Source: Aegilops tauschii subsp. strangulata (Eukaryota > Streptophyta > Magnoliopsida > Poales > Poaceae). From it: DNA of 64,000 nucleotides. The DNA is taken from positions 226,066,628-226,130,627 of the forward strand of contig NC_053040.3 of the NCBI RefSeq assembly GCF_002575655.3, in the 5' to 3' direction. The position numbers and the translations under genes were made by a program. Below are positions 21,346 to 31,655 of the stretch, one piece after another; the first letter of the stretch is position 1, and each line of letters starts with the position of its first letter. Under the pieces are notes generated by a model. It made no database searches. It was not told the DNA's origin and worked only from the letters and a program-made list of their open reading frames with translations.

Positions 21346-21403
21346 AGCGAGCCCTTTGACTTCCATGGCCGCCCGCCTTCCTCTCCATTAATGGTGCCTG
21401 AGC

Positions 21404-21934
21404 CGCTGTTTAATATGGGCAGCCTTACTGTTCGCCTCTCATTCCCCTCCGTCCCGCAGACCTCCACCAACTCCATGGCGCAGAAGGATCATCTGCCACT
21501 AGTCTTCAAGTTTGGTGAAGTCGACTCCGAGCCGGAGGAGATAGAAAATAAGGAGGAGTGGGCCTCATGGACATGGCCCTGAACGAGCTGGCCGCGCTCC
21601 TGTCCCAGCTCCCATCCCCGCGCCCGCGCCAGCGACCATCCCCGTAGCATTGACGGGCTGGTCGCCGAGCACTATCACAGAGCTGGAAGCCACGGGCGTC
21701 AGCGAGGTCTTCGCGGACCCGCACGAGCTCGTGTACAAGCCAGCGCCTGTGCCCGTGCGTGTGCCTATGCGCGCCGGTCCCCGTGCGTTTGGCTGCACCC
21801 GCCGCGCCCGTGCCTGTGCGCGCTCCCCCTCAGTGGCATGGGACGCCGCCGACAATCGCTACCTCTCAGCGCTGCCAGTTGTCATCCTCCCGTGCCCCAC
21901 CCATCGATCGCGCGACGACATGATGTTTGATTAA
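21404..21934 (+). pseudogene. GC-rich gene-like segment in CACTA-B, unrecognised
   Basis: Two short + strand frames can be read. One spans 21404-21582 and includes KFGEVDSEPEEIENKEEW. The other is about 21650-21934 (TITELEATGVSEVFADPHEL) with Pro/Val repeats encoded near 21745. The GC content is much higher than in the flanks at 20400-21100 and 22030-22900, which is typical of grass host-gene fragments picked up by DNA transposons. No domain is recognised and the frames do not connect. Confidence 0.35.
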
Positions 21935-22202
21935 AAGTGAAGAACATTCTGTGCTGCCTTGAAGACTTCAACAACGGCGTCCCAGAGGACGACAAAGACA
22001 ACAACGGCGCGGCACGCCGCCTCCAGAAATAGTTTTTTTGGGGTTTAATACCGTATCTCGATCATATGAATATAAATTCATAGTGTGACTGAATGAAATA
22101 TATGGTTTGAACGAACTTGTGTTTTTATCTCTTAATGTACAGACTTATCAAACGATTTCCTTTTGAAAAAAGCATCAATGGTTTTTAAATATAAAACACT
22201 CA

Positions 22203-22540
22203 TCGCAAACGTTTTAGTTAGAACACCCGTATGCAAACCGACAGCTTCCCCGGGAAGCCAAGGGAAAATGTGCCGAGCAGGATTTGTGCAGCTCTTGATC
22301 GCAAACGTTTTAGATAGAACACCCGTATGCAAAGTGAGAGCTATGGTCTTCCCCCTTATGTCAAGGGAAAATTTGCAGCGCGTGATTTGTGCATCTCTTC
22401 AAGGCAAACGGTTCAGATTGAATACGGTATGCAAATCCAGACTTCGGCGCTAAGCCAAGAGAAAATGTGTTGAGCAGGATTTGTGCATCCCTTCAACGCA
22501 AACGGTTGTTTTGGATGACCCGTGTGCAACCACGTACAAA
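22203..22540 (+). repeat. Tandem array of about four ~98-bp units
   Basis: The phrase CGCAAACG(T/G)TTnAGATnGAAnAC...TATGCAAA occurs near 22205, 22301, 22399 and 22497, about 98 bp apart. Each copy is followed by a version of GGGAAAATGTGccGAGCAGGATTTGTG. The CGCAAACGTTTT word also occurs in the terminal part of the element, so this is an internal array of CACTA-type repeats. Confidence 0.8.
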
Positions 22541-22986
22541 CAATTTGGTAAGATTTGCATATGTCATATTGGGTATGTTGCCATTTGTCAAACTGGAAAG
22601 ATTGACATTTGTTGATCTAGTAACATTGCCATTTGTCAACCTTGTAACACTGCGATTTGTCAAAATATGCAGCTAAAAATCACTAGCACTATCTAATTTT
22701 TGCAACTAAAATTCAGAAATTAAGCATAGATTTCATTCAAAGATTAAGCAGTCGTTCTTTGTACAAACAGTTCAACTCGACTGCTAAACCGGCCAAACTT
22801 TTCCCCAATTGTTGCCAACCACGTAGTGAAATAGCTAGTTCAACTATATATACTAGCTAATTTTGAGTACGTTGCACACTTCCACCACATCTATAGTCAG
22901 ATGAACAAAACAAAATAGCCCCTAAATACTACTACTACGGAGGGACTTTGTACTACTTCCGGTAGCCTCTCCTCTGCCGAGCACAC
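22541..22986. other. AT-rich spacer in CACTA-B
   Basis: No gene is seen. A direct triplication of a short ACATTTGTTGATCTAGTAAC-like phrase lies near 22590-22665, and an ACTACTACGGAGGGA word near 22930 weakly recalls a Stowaway end. Confidence 0.4.
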
Positions 22987-23625
22987 TCAGTAAGAGGGAG
23001 AGGAGGAGGATCCTACCGACGAGTTGGACAACTGCAATAAAGTGCCTGCCGCTGCTGCACCTTCAGCGACGCTCACCTCGAACGCCCTCTGCCGCTCCAA
23101 ACGACCCCTCTCGAAGTGGTGGTTCTCCTTGTAGATCTCCTGATTCCTCGCCTCTGAGGCGGCGTGTGTCACGGCCACTGCGGCGGTAAGGCTCTTTGCT
23201 TGCTCGACGAGGCGCTCCTCCTCCTCCCGCAGGAACTCGGTGTAGCAAGCAAGGTCATTGACTCACATGCGGGCCTCCACCTCCGCCTCCTGCCTTCGGG
23301 CCGCGGTTGCGGAGCGGGTGATGGCCATGATGGCCGGCAGTGGGGTGGCGGCCACGACGGCCACCTCCCGCCTTCGGGCCGCGGAGATGGAGCGGGCAAT
23401 GGCCCTTGCTTACGACGGTGGTGTGGCGGCAATGGCGGATGATAACAGCTGCCGATGGGCAGCGACGGCAGAGCGTGTGGTGGGTGTTCCGTGCACACCC
23501 AACAGGGACGCCACGTGCACTACACTACGCCGAGGACTGCGCCACCGCCGCGGTGATGCCTCCCAGTTGGAGCTCTCCTCTGATGACGGCGGAGTGGCTG
23601 AGCGACAACGATGGACCGGTGCCAT
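22987..23625 (-). pseudogene. Coiled-coil protein gene carried by CACTA-B, two nonsense codons
   Basis: One minus-strand frame runs from ATG at 23625 to a stop at 22987. It is interrupted only by TAA at 23410-23412 and TGA at 23263-23265. The N-terminal part is Ser/Arg-rich. The middle has an internal duplication of an ARSxSAARRxEVxV phrase (also visible as a ~66-bp DNA repeat at about 23289-23385). The C-terminal part is a charged coiled coil (TEFLREEEERLVEQAKSL, ARNQEIYKENHHFERGRLER) ending in a Ser-rich tail. A TATA box is correctly placed upstream. I do not recognise a named family. Confidence 0.55.
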
Positions 23626-23705
23626 TGACGATTGTGGGAGAAGTAGACTAGATAAGCTACAGGGAGAGAGGGGAAATGCGACGTAGGACTCGCCGGCCGT
23701 GAGGG

Positions 23706-23713
23706 TTTATATA
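23706..23713 (-). promoter_or_regulatory. TATA box for the minus-strand coiled-coil gene
   Basis: Read on the minus strand this is TATATAAA, about 80 bases upstream of the ATG at 23625. That is a normal grass promoter spacing for a short 5' leader. Confidence 0.6.
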
Positions 23714-24616
23714 GCAGGTCGGTAAGCATTGGGATTTTGGGGGATTTCACAGAGTCGGGCGGGAAGCTTGCACAGGAACCTGTGAGGTTGCACGGGAATG
23801 GGCTCACCGATGATTCAGTGGCCCCACTTCGAGCCATCGTTTGGCCAAAAGAACGCCCCCGCGCACTGCGCAAGCTTGCGCTGTAGGCCGTCTGCGGCAG
23901 CATGGTGACAAGACGTGCGAGAGGAGGACGAAAGGCCACGTACACATACGGTTAATAAAAAAACGTTTGCGATTTAATTACCTACTATACCCCCGTACTT
24001 GTTTATAAGTAGGATTTAACTAATAAAATATGAATGCATGCGCCAAAGATTATATAGTTGGATTCGTATTTGAACATAGTTTCCAATTATATAATTTGCA
24101 TAACATGCATTAACCTTTTGTTGGTTAAATTTAAGGGCAAAGTATGGGACGAAATATAAAGGGGGCTAGAGACTAAGACGGATGTAGTAGCACACGGCCG
24201 CGCTCTACGCAGCGACGCAACTGTCGGCCGGCTTGTAGGCGACCATTTCCTGCTTGTTCAACTGCTGTATGTGTGTGGTTGCTTGCGGTTGAGGCGTCCG
24301 CGGCGCGCTCTGCTCGCGTCCCACCGCGCGTGCTCTGCTCTCGCCTCCCTCCTGGTGCTCTGCCCTCGTCCCTCCATGCGTGCTGCCAGTGTTTGGGGCC
24401 AGCACACGATCACGCACGTTCGTGTGCATGCGGTTACGTCGGGCGCGGCGTGATGATGCAGTTACCCTCTGCAAAAACGGCCATGCGGACGCGCCGACAA
24501 TCCAGGCTTCCCGGTCCCCATTTATTCCTACGGCCATTTACCTTCATCTCTTGGGTCACACGACAAAATAAGCACACACACGACAACACATACAGAGAGG
24601 ACATCCAACGGTTCAA
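23714..24616. other. Intergenic segment between two divergent CACTA-B genes
   Basis: This separates the minus-strand coiled-coil gene and the + strand exonuclease gene, so it may hold a divergent promoter region. A TATAAAGG word is at about 24157 on the + strand, but it is about 460 bp from the exonuclease ATG. A GC-rich stretch at 24190-24460 has no convincing frame. Confidence 0.4.
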
Positions 24617-25360
24617 ATGGCGCTCCCCGTGGCTCCAATGGCGCTCCCAGCGGCTGATGACGACAACGGCAGGCAGTTCACCACGCATCACGTAGTGGAC
24701 ACCCACATGAGCGGGAAGGCCCTCTCGATGGTGTACACGAACGATCCGGTCTCGGTGGAGAGCTCCATCCAAACTATGGAGCTGTTCCTTGCCGTGGACA
24801 AGTACCAAGTGGTCGGCTTCGACCTCGAGTACACCATCGGTCGTGCCGGGCACGATCAGAAGGTTTTCGTCGCCTAGTTGTGTGTGCGACATGACGTCCT
24901 CGTCTACCACTACCACCTGGCCACAAGGCCTTGCAAGCGTTTCTCCAGGTTTATCAACAGCTCCGACTACAGTTTCACTACGCTGGACACGACCAACAAT
25001 CTAAAAGCGCTCAAGGTTTCAGGCTTGAAATGCCCGAATCTTGTCAACATCCAGCACCACTACAAGGTCTGGGGTAGTGACAACAACAAACTGAACTCCT
25101 TGGCTGACCTCGCCTCGGCCATCATCGACCCCTACTACATGAAGATGAAGGATGAGAGCAAGAAGGACAAGAACGCCTGGCATAGTGTTTGGCATGTGAG
25201 ACTGGATGAACAACACGTCAAGTACGCGGCCAAGGATGCGTACACAAGCTACAAGATGTACAGTCGGATCGTTGACATGAGGAAGTGTCTTCTTCCTGCC
25301 CCAGACGAGGGATCGAGCCACAGAGTAGTGGCGGGAGCGTCACAAGAAGTTGATGACTAG
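24617..25360 (+). pseudogene. WRN-type 3'-5' exonuclease (DEDDy) gene with one premature stop
   Basis: The 247-residue product belongs to the DnaQ-like 3'-5' exonuclease superfamily, Werner-exonuclease-like group. Motif I is FDLEYT, with the catalytic pair at residues 69 and 71. The C-terminal part has LNSLADLASAIIDPYY and the YxxxD motif in YAAKDAYTSYKMY. These proteins trim 3' ends of nucleic acid using two metal ions. A single TAG at 24875-24877 interrupts the frame 15 codons after motif I; the flanking codons are in the same frame and otherwise open. The context (FVA-stop-LCVRHD) suggests a former CAG. ATG 24617 is the first in frame, with no other candidate nearby. The gene lies within CACTA-B, about 560 bp from its terminus, so transposon capture is likely. 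Confidence 0.75.
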
Positions 25361-25499
25361 ACGATCGTTTCTCCTACCTTAGAATGCATGCAATTGTTTT
25401 TTGAGGTGTGTGCGAATGATCTATATAGTCACCTATGTAATTGGATGTTTATTTTAGTTATATATATATATACACACATATTATTCTTATGTAGACACA

Positions 25500-25923
25500 G
25501 CAAATCACATGGCTTATTAGCAGCAACCGTCTGTGTTTTTATTGGTCTTCGCACACATTTGTGATTACGGACCAGTTTGCTGCGTATCACACACACCTTG
25601 TTCAGTTGAACCGTTTCTATTGTGTTGCCTAATCACACACAGTCCATCCTAGTGAACTGTATGTCGTACATCGCACACACCCTCATCTGGTTGCCCGTTT
25701 CTGTTGCTCTGCATCATCGCAAACAGTTCTTCTGGATTAACCGTTTTCCACTCATCGCACACGCAAATCTAATATGAACTGTGTTTGATGTCTCCGCCAT
25801 CGCAAACGTTTTGCACCTTTTTTATGGTATTATTACATCACCGTTTGTGATTGATGCATCGCACACAGTTGCGTAGAAGGGTCTCTGATTCGACTGTCGC
25901 GTCTGGACCATCCTGCAGTAGTG
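25500..25923 (-). repeat. Subterminal repeats and terminal inverted repeat of CACTA-B
   Basis: About ten degenerate copies of a unit containing ATCGCACACA or ATCGCAAACG followed by GAACTG/GAACCGTTT alternate at roughly 40-60 bp. The end reads, on the minus strand, CACTACTGCAGGATGG. The same arrangement, reversed, begins CACTA-C at 60993. Confidence 0.85.
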
Positions 25924-25997
25924 ATGGCCCAACTTCCCCAAGCCTTTTGAGAGGAACGAAAAGCTAGCACTATAGTCCTTCCAGATGACTGCTCAAG

Positions 25998-28070
25998 TTG
26001 TTGCCAACAACCCACAACAGGCAAGAAACAGCAACAGAAATCCCACCCTGGCAGGATTCAAGAAGCATGCACCTCCAACCTTCATCGAGACTACTAACAC
26101 CGGGAACGGAGATGAGCACCAATGTAGGGTGTAGAAGAGTCGGGATCACCATTAAAGGAGCAGATTTCCTAGCAGACCCAATCTTCTTAAGATCGGGAGG
26201 TTGGATGTGACCTTAGGAATGGATTTACTAATCCAGCATCATGTCATGCTAGACTGTGCCAGCCAAGTTGTCACCCTGACCAATGACCAAGGAGTCGAAG
26301 TTAAGTTCGGTTCCCACCACTCCTTTGCTCGAGTCTCCCAAGTCAACTGTCTGCCCGAAGTTGAAATTGGAACAAGTGCCAGTGGTATGAGAATGCCCCG
26401 ATGTCTTTCCTGACGAATTGCCAAGGATGCCTCCTGATCGTGACATCGAGTTCATCATTTGAGCTCATGCCCAGAACATGGCCCATCTATAAGAAGCTTT
26501 ACAGGATGGGATCAAAGGAATTGGCAGAATTGAAGAAGCCACTGGCCGAGCAGTTGAGGAAAGGATTCATTCGCCCTAGTGCCTCACCTTGGGGATCGCC
26601 TGTTCTAATTGTGGAAAAAATGGAGGGTACCATCCGATTAAGTGTCGACTATCGTTCCCTTAATAAGGTCACAATCAAAGAACAAGTATCCACTACCCCA
26701 GTTCTAGCAACACCTGATATTCACAAGGAGTTTGTGATATACTCTGATGCCTCCCGAGCCATACTGGGAAGCATTCTGATGCAAGAAGGCAGAGTCGTAG
26801 CCTACCTTTGAAGGCAGTTGTGGCCTCATGAGGAAAACTATGCTACTCATGATCTTGAGCTAGTAGTTGTGGTCCATGCCCTAAAGACGTGGCGACATTA
26901 CCTTCTAGGGAAGCGGTGTGAGATATACACATATCAAAAGAGTCTGAAGTATATTTCTCACTCAAAAAGAATTGAACATGAGGCAAAGAAGATGGCTGGG
27001 ATTGATTAAGGATTACGACCTCGGTGTTCAGTACCACCCTGAGAAGGCCAGTGTGGTAGCAGACGCCTTAAGCAGAAAGGCTTGCTCCATGAATGCCATG
27101 ATCAAAAGAAGGCAACCAACTCTGTTTGAGGAGCTGGAACAATTTGGCTTGGAGTTGGCTCCATATGGGTACCCAACTAACCTAGAAGTCGAGCCTACCC
27201 TGATGAACGACATCAAGGAAGCCGACAAAGGACATGAAAGCATCGAAGGCGTCGAGAGGAGGATGAAGCGAGGCAAGGCCCCAGGATTCTCCGAAGGCGA
27301 ACAAGGAGATTGTGTCAGATCGAGGTACCCAGTTTACCTCGATGTTATGGAAGAAATTCCAAGAAGCCAGGGGAACCAAGTTGTTCTTCAGTATAGCTTT
27401 CCACCTACAGACTAGAGGTCAGACAGAGCGAGTAAATCAGATATTCGAAGACATGCTCCGAGCTTGTGTCCTAGCATATGGAGCTAAGTGGGAAGATTGC
27501 CTCCCTTTTTGCGAAATTCTCTTGTAACAACAATTATCAGTCAAGCCTCCAAATGGCACCATTTGAGGTGTTGTGTGGACGCAAGTATCGCACACCCCTC
27601 AATTGGTCGAAGACCGAACAAGGGCTAGTCTTTAGTCCAGTTGTTCTCCGTGGAGCCGAAGAGCAAGTTCAGCAAGTGAGAGAATGACCGAAGACCACCA
27701 TGTCCCGACAGAAGAGTTATACTAACACCCATCGTAGGGAACTAAACTTCACCTTAGGAGACCATGTGTCCTACGGGTCACTCCTCTCAAGGGAGCAAAG
27801 CGTTTCCACATCAAAAGGGAAGCTTGCACCAAGATCTATTGGCCCCTTCAAGATCACCACAAGATGAGGAGAAGTCGCCTACCAATTGGAGTTACCACCA
27901 GAACTATTCTACGTGCACAACATTTTCCACGTATCACAGCTCCGGAAGTATCTCCAAGTTTCTGACAAGCTCGATCCCTACAAGGACATCGATCGCCGAA
28001 TCATCAACCTTCAGCCCGATCTGACCTACTGTGACAGACCCATTCACATTTTTAATGTAGCACAATGACG
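25998..28070 (+). pseudogene. Decayed gag-pol of the Tekay/Del-type element
   Basis: Segments in order are as follows. The protease region lies at about 26100-26400 (RVGITIKGADFLADPI, LGMDLLIQHHVMLDCA, where the expected LGMDWL has lost Trp). The RT N-terminus is at 26480-26690 ([29 protein letters not shown]). A direct jump then leads to the RNase H start at about 26695 ([19 protein letters not shown]), so the RT palm with its catalytic box is missing. RNase H continues at 26818-27010 ([20 protein letters not shown]). An integrase core fragment lies at 27306-27530 ([17 protein letters not shown]), and the integrase C-terminus at 27886-28068 (VHNIFHVSQLRKYLQ). After 28070 a degraded chromodomain-like stretch follows. 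None of this can be functional. Confidence 0.8.
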
Positions 28071-28220
28071 TACACAAAGACACACCAACAAGTACCTCAA
28101 GGTTCAACGGAGCACCACACGGAAGCAGAAGTAGTATGAGGACATGAAGACTACCCCAGATCCAAGTTTCCGTATGCCTTTCCGCGCCTAGTTTGGGAAT
28201 CTCGGGGACGAGATTCTTGT

Positions 28221-28230
28221 AAGGGGGTAG
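28221..28230 (+). other. Polypurine tract of Tekay/Del-type element
   Basis: AAGGGGGTAG lies three bases before the LTR start TGTCACACCC at 28234. Confidence 0.7.
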
Positions 28231-29735
28231 GTCTGTCACACCCTGATTCTGATGCCACAACATTCAGGATTAATTAGGCATAAAAATTTGATCCAACAAA
28301 AAAATTTCTATTGATTTGGTCTCTGCTTTGACTTGTCTTTTGTTTGTTGTTTGCAAGTGCTCTAAAAATCAAATAAATCCTCCAACTCCTATACTTCTTT
28401 CCCTTGATCTGAAACTTTGCCCAATGGTCATGCCATGTGTATAGGACATAAATCTATTTTCTTACAAAAATAATTTCGCCAAAAAGTATTTTCTAAGTTA
28501 GATTTTTCAAAACCCTGACTTCAGGCCTGAACTACAAGTACCTAAGTTAGGATGTCAAAAATCTTTCAAAATTATATTTGAATCCTATTAGACATAGGAC
28601 TCCCAAAAACCATAAAATTATTATTTTAAAAGTTATTTTGATATTTCATTTAAAGGCTCTTTCTTTAGGCTAGAAATGGTCTTCAATAGGTTATATTTTT
28701 TTATGTATCAAAAATATTTGAGAACAAGATAACCCCACCAAACCCTCTCAAAACCATCTTTGTCCAAAACCAAATTTGAGCACCTCTACATTGCCAAACA
28801 TGTCCAAATGAGCTCAAACTTTGCGGACATGTTCTAACCCCCAAATGATGACACTACACCAAGTAGTGCATCAAGGAGAATAGATTTGCATAGCAAGATC
28901 TAGGAAAACCCATTTCTTTTGATTTTATAGGGTTTACAAAAGTTGCATTGGCCACTTCCTCCATTTAACCTCCAGTTGGTGGCCACTACTAATTTGTGAT
29001 GCCACTTTCTCCTGTTAAGTCTCAAAGAAAGTTGAGCAACCTAGATATATCAAACCACCATCAAACACCTTCTAGCAGAAACTCGAAATTCATGTTTAGG
29101 ACCCTTCCACTAATCTCCTTGAGCTAAATTTTTTGCCACACCCTCTCCTAGTCCCCCTCTACCTCATGTATGCTTCCCTGCTCGAGGAACAATGATGAAG
29201 GGGGCAGAGCCCCATTTTTCTCCTTTGGATAGTGGGATTCTCCCTCCCTCTCAACCTCCCTCTCTACCCTCAGCTCAGCATCCAAGGCTCTCCACGACTT
29301 TTGCCCACACCCCTTGCAGCCTAAAGACACAAATGGGCACGCGAGGACGCGAGAAAGCCGCGGATGCCGGCCGTTGGCATGCTCTGGAGCGTGTGACAAA
29401 GCATCCAAGCATTGACACCGCGTCTCCCGACCACCTCGGGCCTCCCCCACGCGCCAGTCGAGGTCCTTGACGTCCGCAACACAGCAGCTCCATCGGCCCC
29501 CTCCTCTCTTCCTCTCTCTCGCCCCTGCGGCGCGTGCCCGGAGCCGCTCTGCTGAGCCAATGCACGCATGAGCCCAGCGACCTCCTCGAGCTCGCCCCGC
29601 TCACTCTCTCCCTTCTCTGCACCAAAAACCATCCCCACGAACGCCACAAGTAGCCTCAAGCCTCCTCCCTTAGCCAGCACGGCCATTCCCGCGGGCGCCC
29701 ATAGGCCACGTCCATGGTGAGCCATGGCCTCGCCG

Positions 29736-29742
29736 TATAAGG
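29736..29742 (+). promoter_or_regulatory. Probable TATA box in Tekay/Del-type LTR
   Basis: TATAAGG is followed by GCCGCCCCAGGC and then a CT-rich stretch (CTCTCTCTCCCTCCC), which fits a promoter and start of the R region. Confidence 0.5.
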
Positions 29743-31070
29743 CCGCCCCAGGCCTCCCTCTGGATCCCCTTTGCTCTCTCTCCCTCCCAGAGACCCCCTG
29801 GACCAAGCCAACCCTTTCCCTGTGCCCTCCATCCACCTCTATGACCGGATCCTTGCCGTCGGCCTCTGCCTAAATTCACACCCACGACTCCTCGTCCCCT
29901 CTAGATCCCACCAGAGCACTCCCAACATTACCGCGGGCCTTCCCTGCTCTCCCTTCTTTCCTCCCTGTGGCCGTTCCGTCGGGCCCCAACTCCACCGCCA
30001 ACCTCGCCCGCCACGGCCAACGGTTCACTCACATCTGACCACCCTGCCTCCCTGGAGTATCTTGTCGGATGAGCCACTCTCTCCTAAGCACGCCGGTGGG
30101 GAGAGCATCACCGGAGATTCCCTGTAGCACCGGCAGCCGGCGTCAAACGCCTCCTCTATCTCCCGATGCACCCACACGGGAGGTTGAGTATGAACCTGCC
30201 AGCGGGCCTCGCCTGTCGGCCGGCCAGCGGGACTGAGCCACGGACGGAAGGGCCTCGCCTCGTTTAAGTGGAGACGGGCTCTGCCCGCCGCCGCCTTCAC
30301 TCGGGGAAGGCGTATTCACCCGAGTACACCTCCTGCGTCGATAGCCAGCGTGCGGCTGACCCGCTGGGCTGGCCCAGTTGTGCCTCGCCGCTAAGTACCT
30401 CCCAGTGCACGCTGTTGCCGCTGGATTTTGGCTCGTTAGGTATTTTCCTTTTTGTTCTTTTTTAGCAGATTCAAACTTTTCCATAGAGCCCATTTCAAAT
30501 CCAAATTTGATGAATCAAATTTCCCGTGACTCCATAAATCAAGATCTATTTAATGCGTTATGGTGAACATTTTTACTATACCTAGTTCCCACTGGATCTA
30601 ATAAATAGGTCATTATACTCCTAAACCAACTTCAAAAATCCATAGAGTATTCATTTGAACTCCAAATCCATTGAAACCAATTTCTCAATGTTTCAAAAAT
30701 CATGCGTGATTTAATGGGTACTTTTACTCATTTTATAAAAAGGCATTCTATAGACTCCTAGCATATCCATTAAATCCCTTGATTTTATCACACTAAAATG
30801 TTCAGAAATATCCACTGATCCATTTCCAATAAAACCACTCTGGTTATTTTTCATATAACTAGAGAAGTCATAGAAAAGTAAAGTTCATATTTTAGAGCAC
30901 TTTTATTTTTGCCTTGTTATGTTGCTTATTGTGAGTGCTTTCGACGATAGTTGACGAAGTAGACGGAGAACTTGGAGACGGGCCAGAAGAGTTGAAGACT
31001 TTGCTGAGCCGGGAAGCTACCCTTTGAGCATGATTCACCCTCTTTGTTCATCCAATAAATCCCTTATGCA

Positions 31071-31096
31071 TGATGATGATGATGATGATGATGATA
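31071..31096 (+). repeat. ATG/GAT trinucleotide microsatellite
   Basis: About nine tandem ATG units lie within the 3' LTR, followed by an interrupted continuation to about 31110. Confidence 0.95.
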
Positions 31097-31655
31097 GTGA
31101 TGATGAGTTTGCTTTGCATGTTACATTGATGCACGATTCGTTAACACTTGCATGATTCATAGCTCTATTTTGTGCTTAGAGGTATGATGTTGAACCATAG
31201 TTGATGATGCATGAACTTGCATAAGTTCCGTGAATACCACCTTGAGAGAAATCTTTCGAAAAGCCCCAATGGGCGCCACTAATGCCCTGGGGAGATGGTG
31301 ATGAGCTAGGTCACTACTTGATGGAAAAGTAGCATACTGAGGCAAGTTGAATGTGTTGTTCCCAGAAAATGGAATAGATTTAAGATTTGTTGACCGTCCC
31401 AACCAAACATGCGCAACCACTCTACCCTTACATGTGAAAGGGCATTATTGATTACCTACTCCGTGATAGCATGGATGTCCGTATTACTAGTGACGGGGTA
31501 GCGTGGTCACTCTCGGACGGGGTCATGCTTGGATAGGCGGCCATGACTGTTGGATTTCGGGCACCGCAGACCCAAGAAAGGTTCAAATTCTGGGGCGTGT
31601 GCGAAGAATTCAACCTCTCCAACCAACCAGTTCATCACCCCCACAGCCTAGCTCG

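Larger units (their letters stand above)
20349..25923 (+). mobile_element. CACTA-B transposon, right part
   Basis: The right terminal repeat at about 25906-25923 reads on the minus strand CACTACTGCAGGATGGTC. It is followed inward by degenerate subterminal repeats (CGCACACR/CGCAAACGTTTT words) from about 25500. Near 20349 the sequence belongs to a 502-bp repeat unit that also occurs, reversed, in CACTA-C at about 61843-62090. CACTA-B sequence therefore runs up to the right edge of CACTA-A, and CACTA-A probably inserted into CACTA-B. The left end is outside the window. The element carries two small host-like genes and several tandem repeats. Confidence 0.7.
25924..31655 (+). mobile_element. Tekay/Del-type chromovirus Gypsy remnant
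   Basis: This is a + strand Gypsy remnant beginning inside gag at the CACTA-B end and running through protease, RT, RNase H, integrase and a chromodomain-like tail to a 3' LTR that starts at 28234. It is heavily decayed, with many frameshifts, a deletion of the RT core, and other losses between RNase H and integrase. Its 5' part, if present, lies beyond CACTA-B to the left. The right limit is approximate. Confidence 0.75.
28234..31655 (+). repeat. Long 3' LTR of Tekay/Del-type element
   Basis: It begins TGTCACACCCTGATTCTGATG, a usual start for this group. The first 900 bp are AT-rich. A GC-rich island at about 29150-30440 holds a TATAAGG box at 29736-29742, and AT-rich sequence follows. The scattered frames in the GC island show no protein similarity. 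No clear CA end or target duplication is seen. The right border at about 31655 is where sequence of another LTR type begins, so this LTR is probably truncated. Confidence 0.6.

Noticed and set aside
22200..22545. CRISPR-like or minisatellite array of regular repeats and spacers
   Set aside because: The ~98-bp units are degenerate over their full length and sit in a plant CACTA transposon; there are no conserved repeats with unique spacers.
22925..22945. Stowaway-type MITE end
   Set aside because: The ACGGAGGGA word matches only part of a Stowaway terminus and no inverted partner or TA duplication was found nearby.
29192..30300. Host gene in the GC-rich part of the Tekay/Del-type LTR
   Set aside because: Several overlapping frames exist on both strands, none with a domain or splice-consistent extension; a GC-rich LTR segment explains them.
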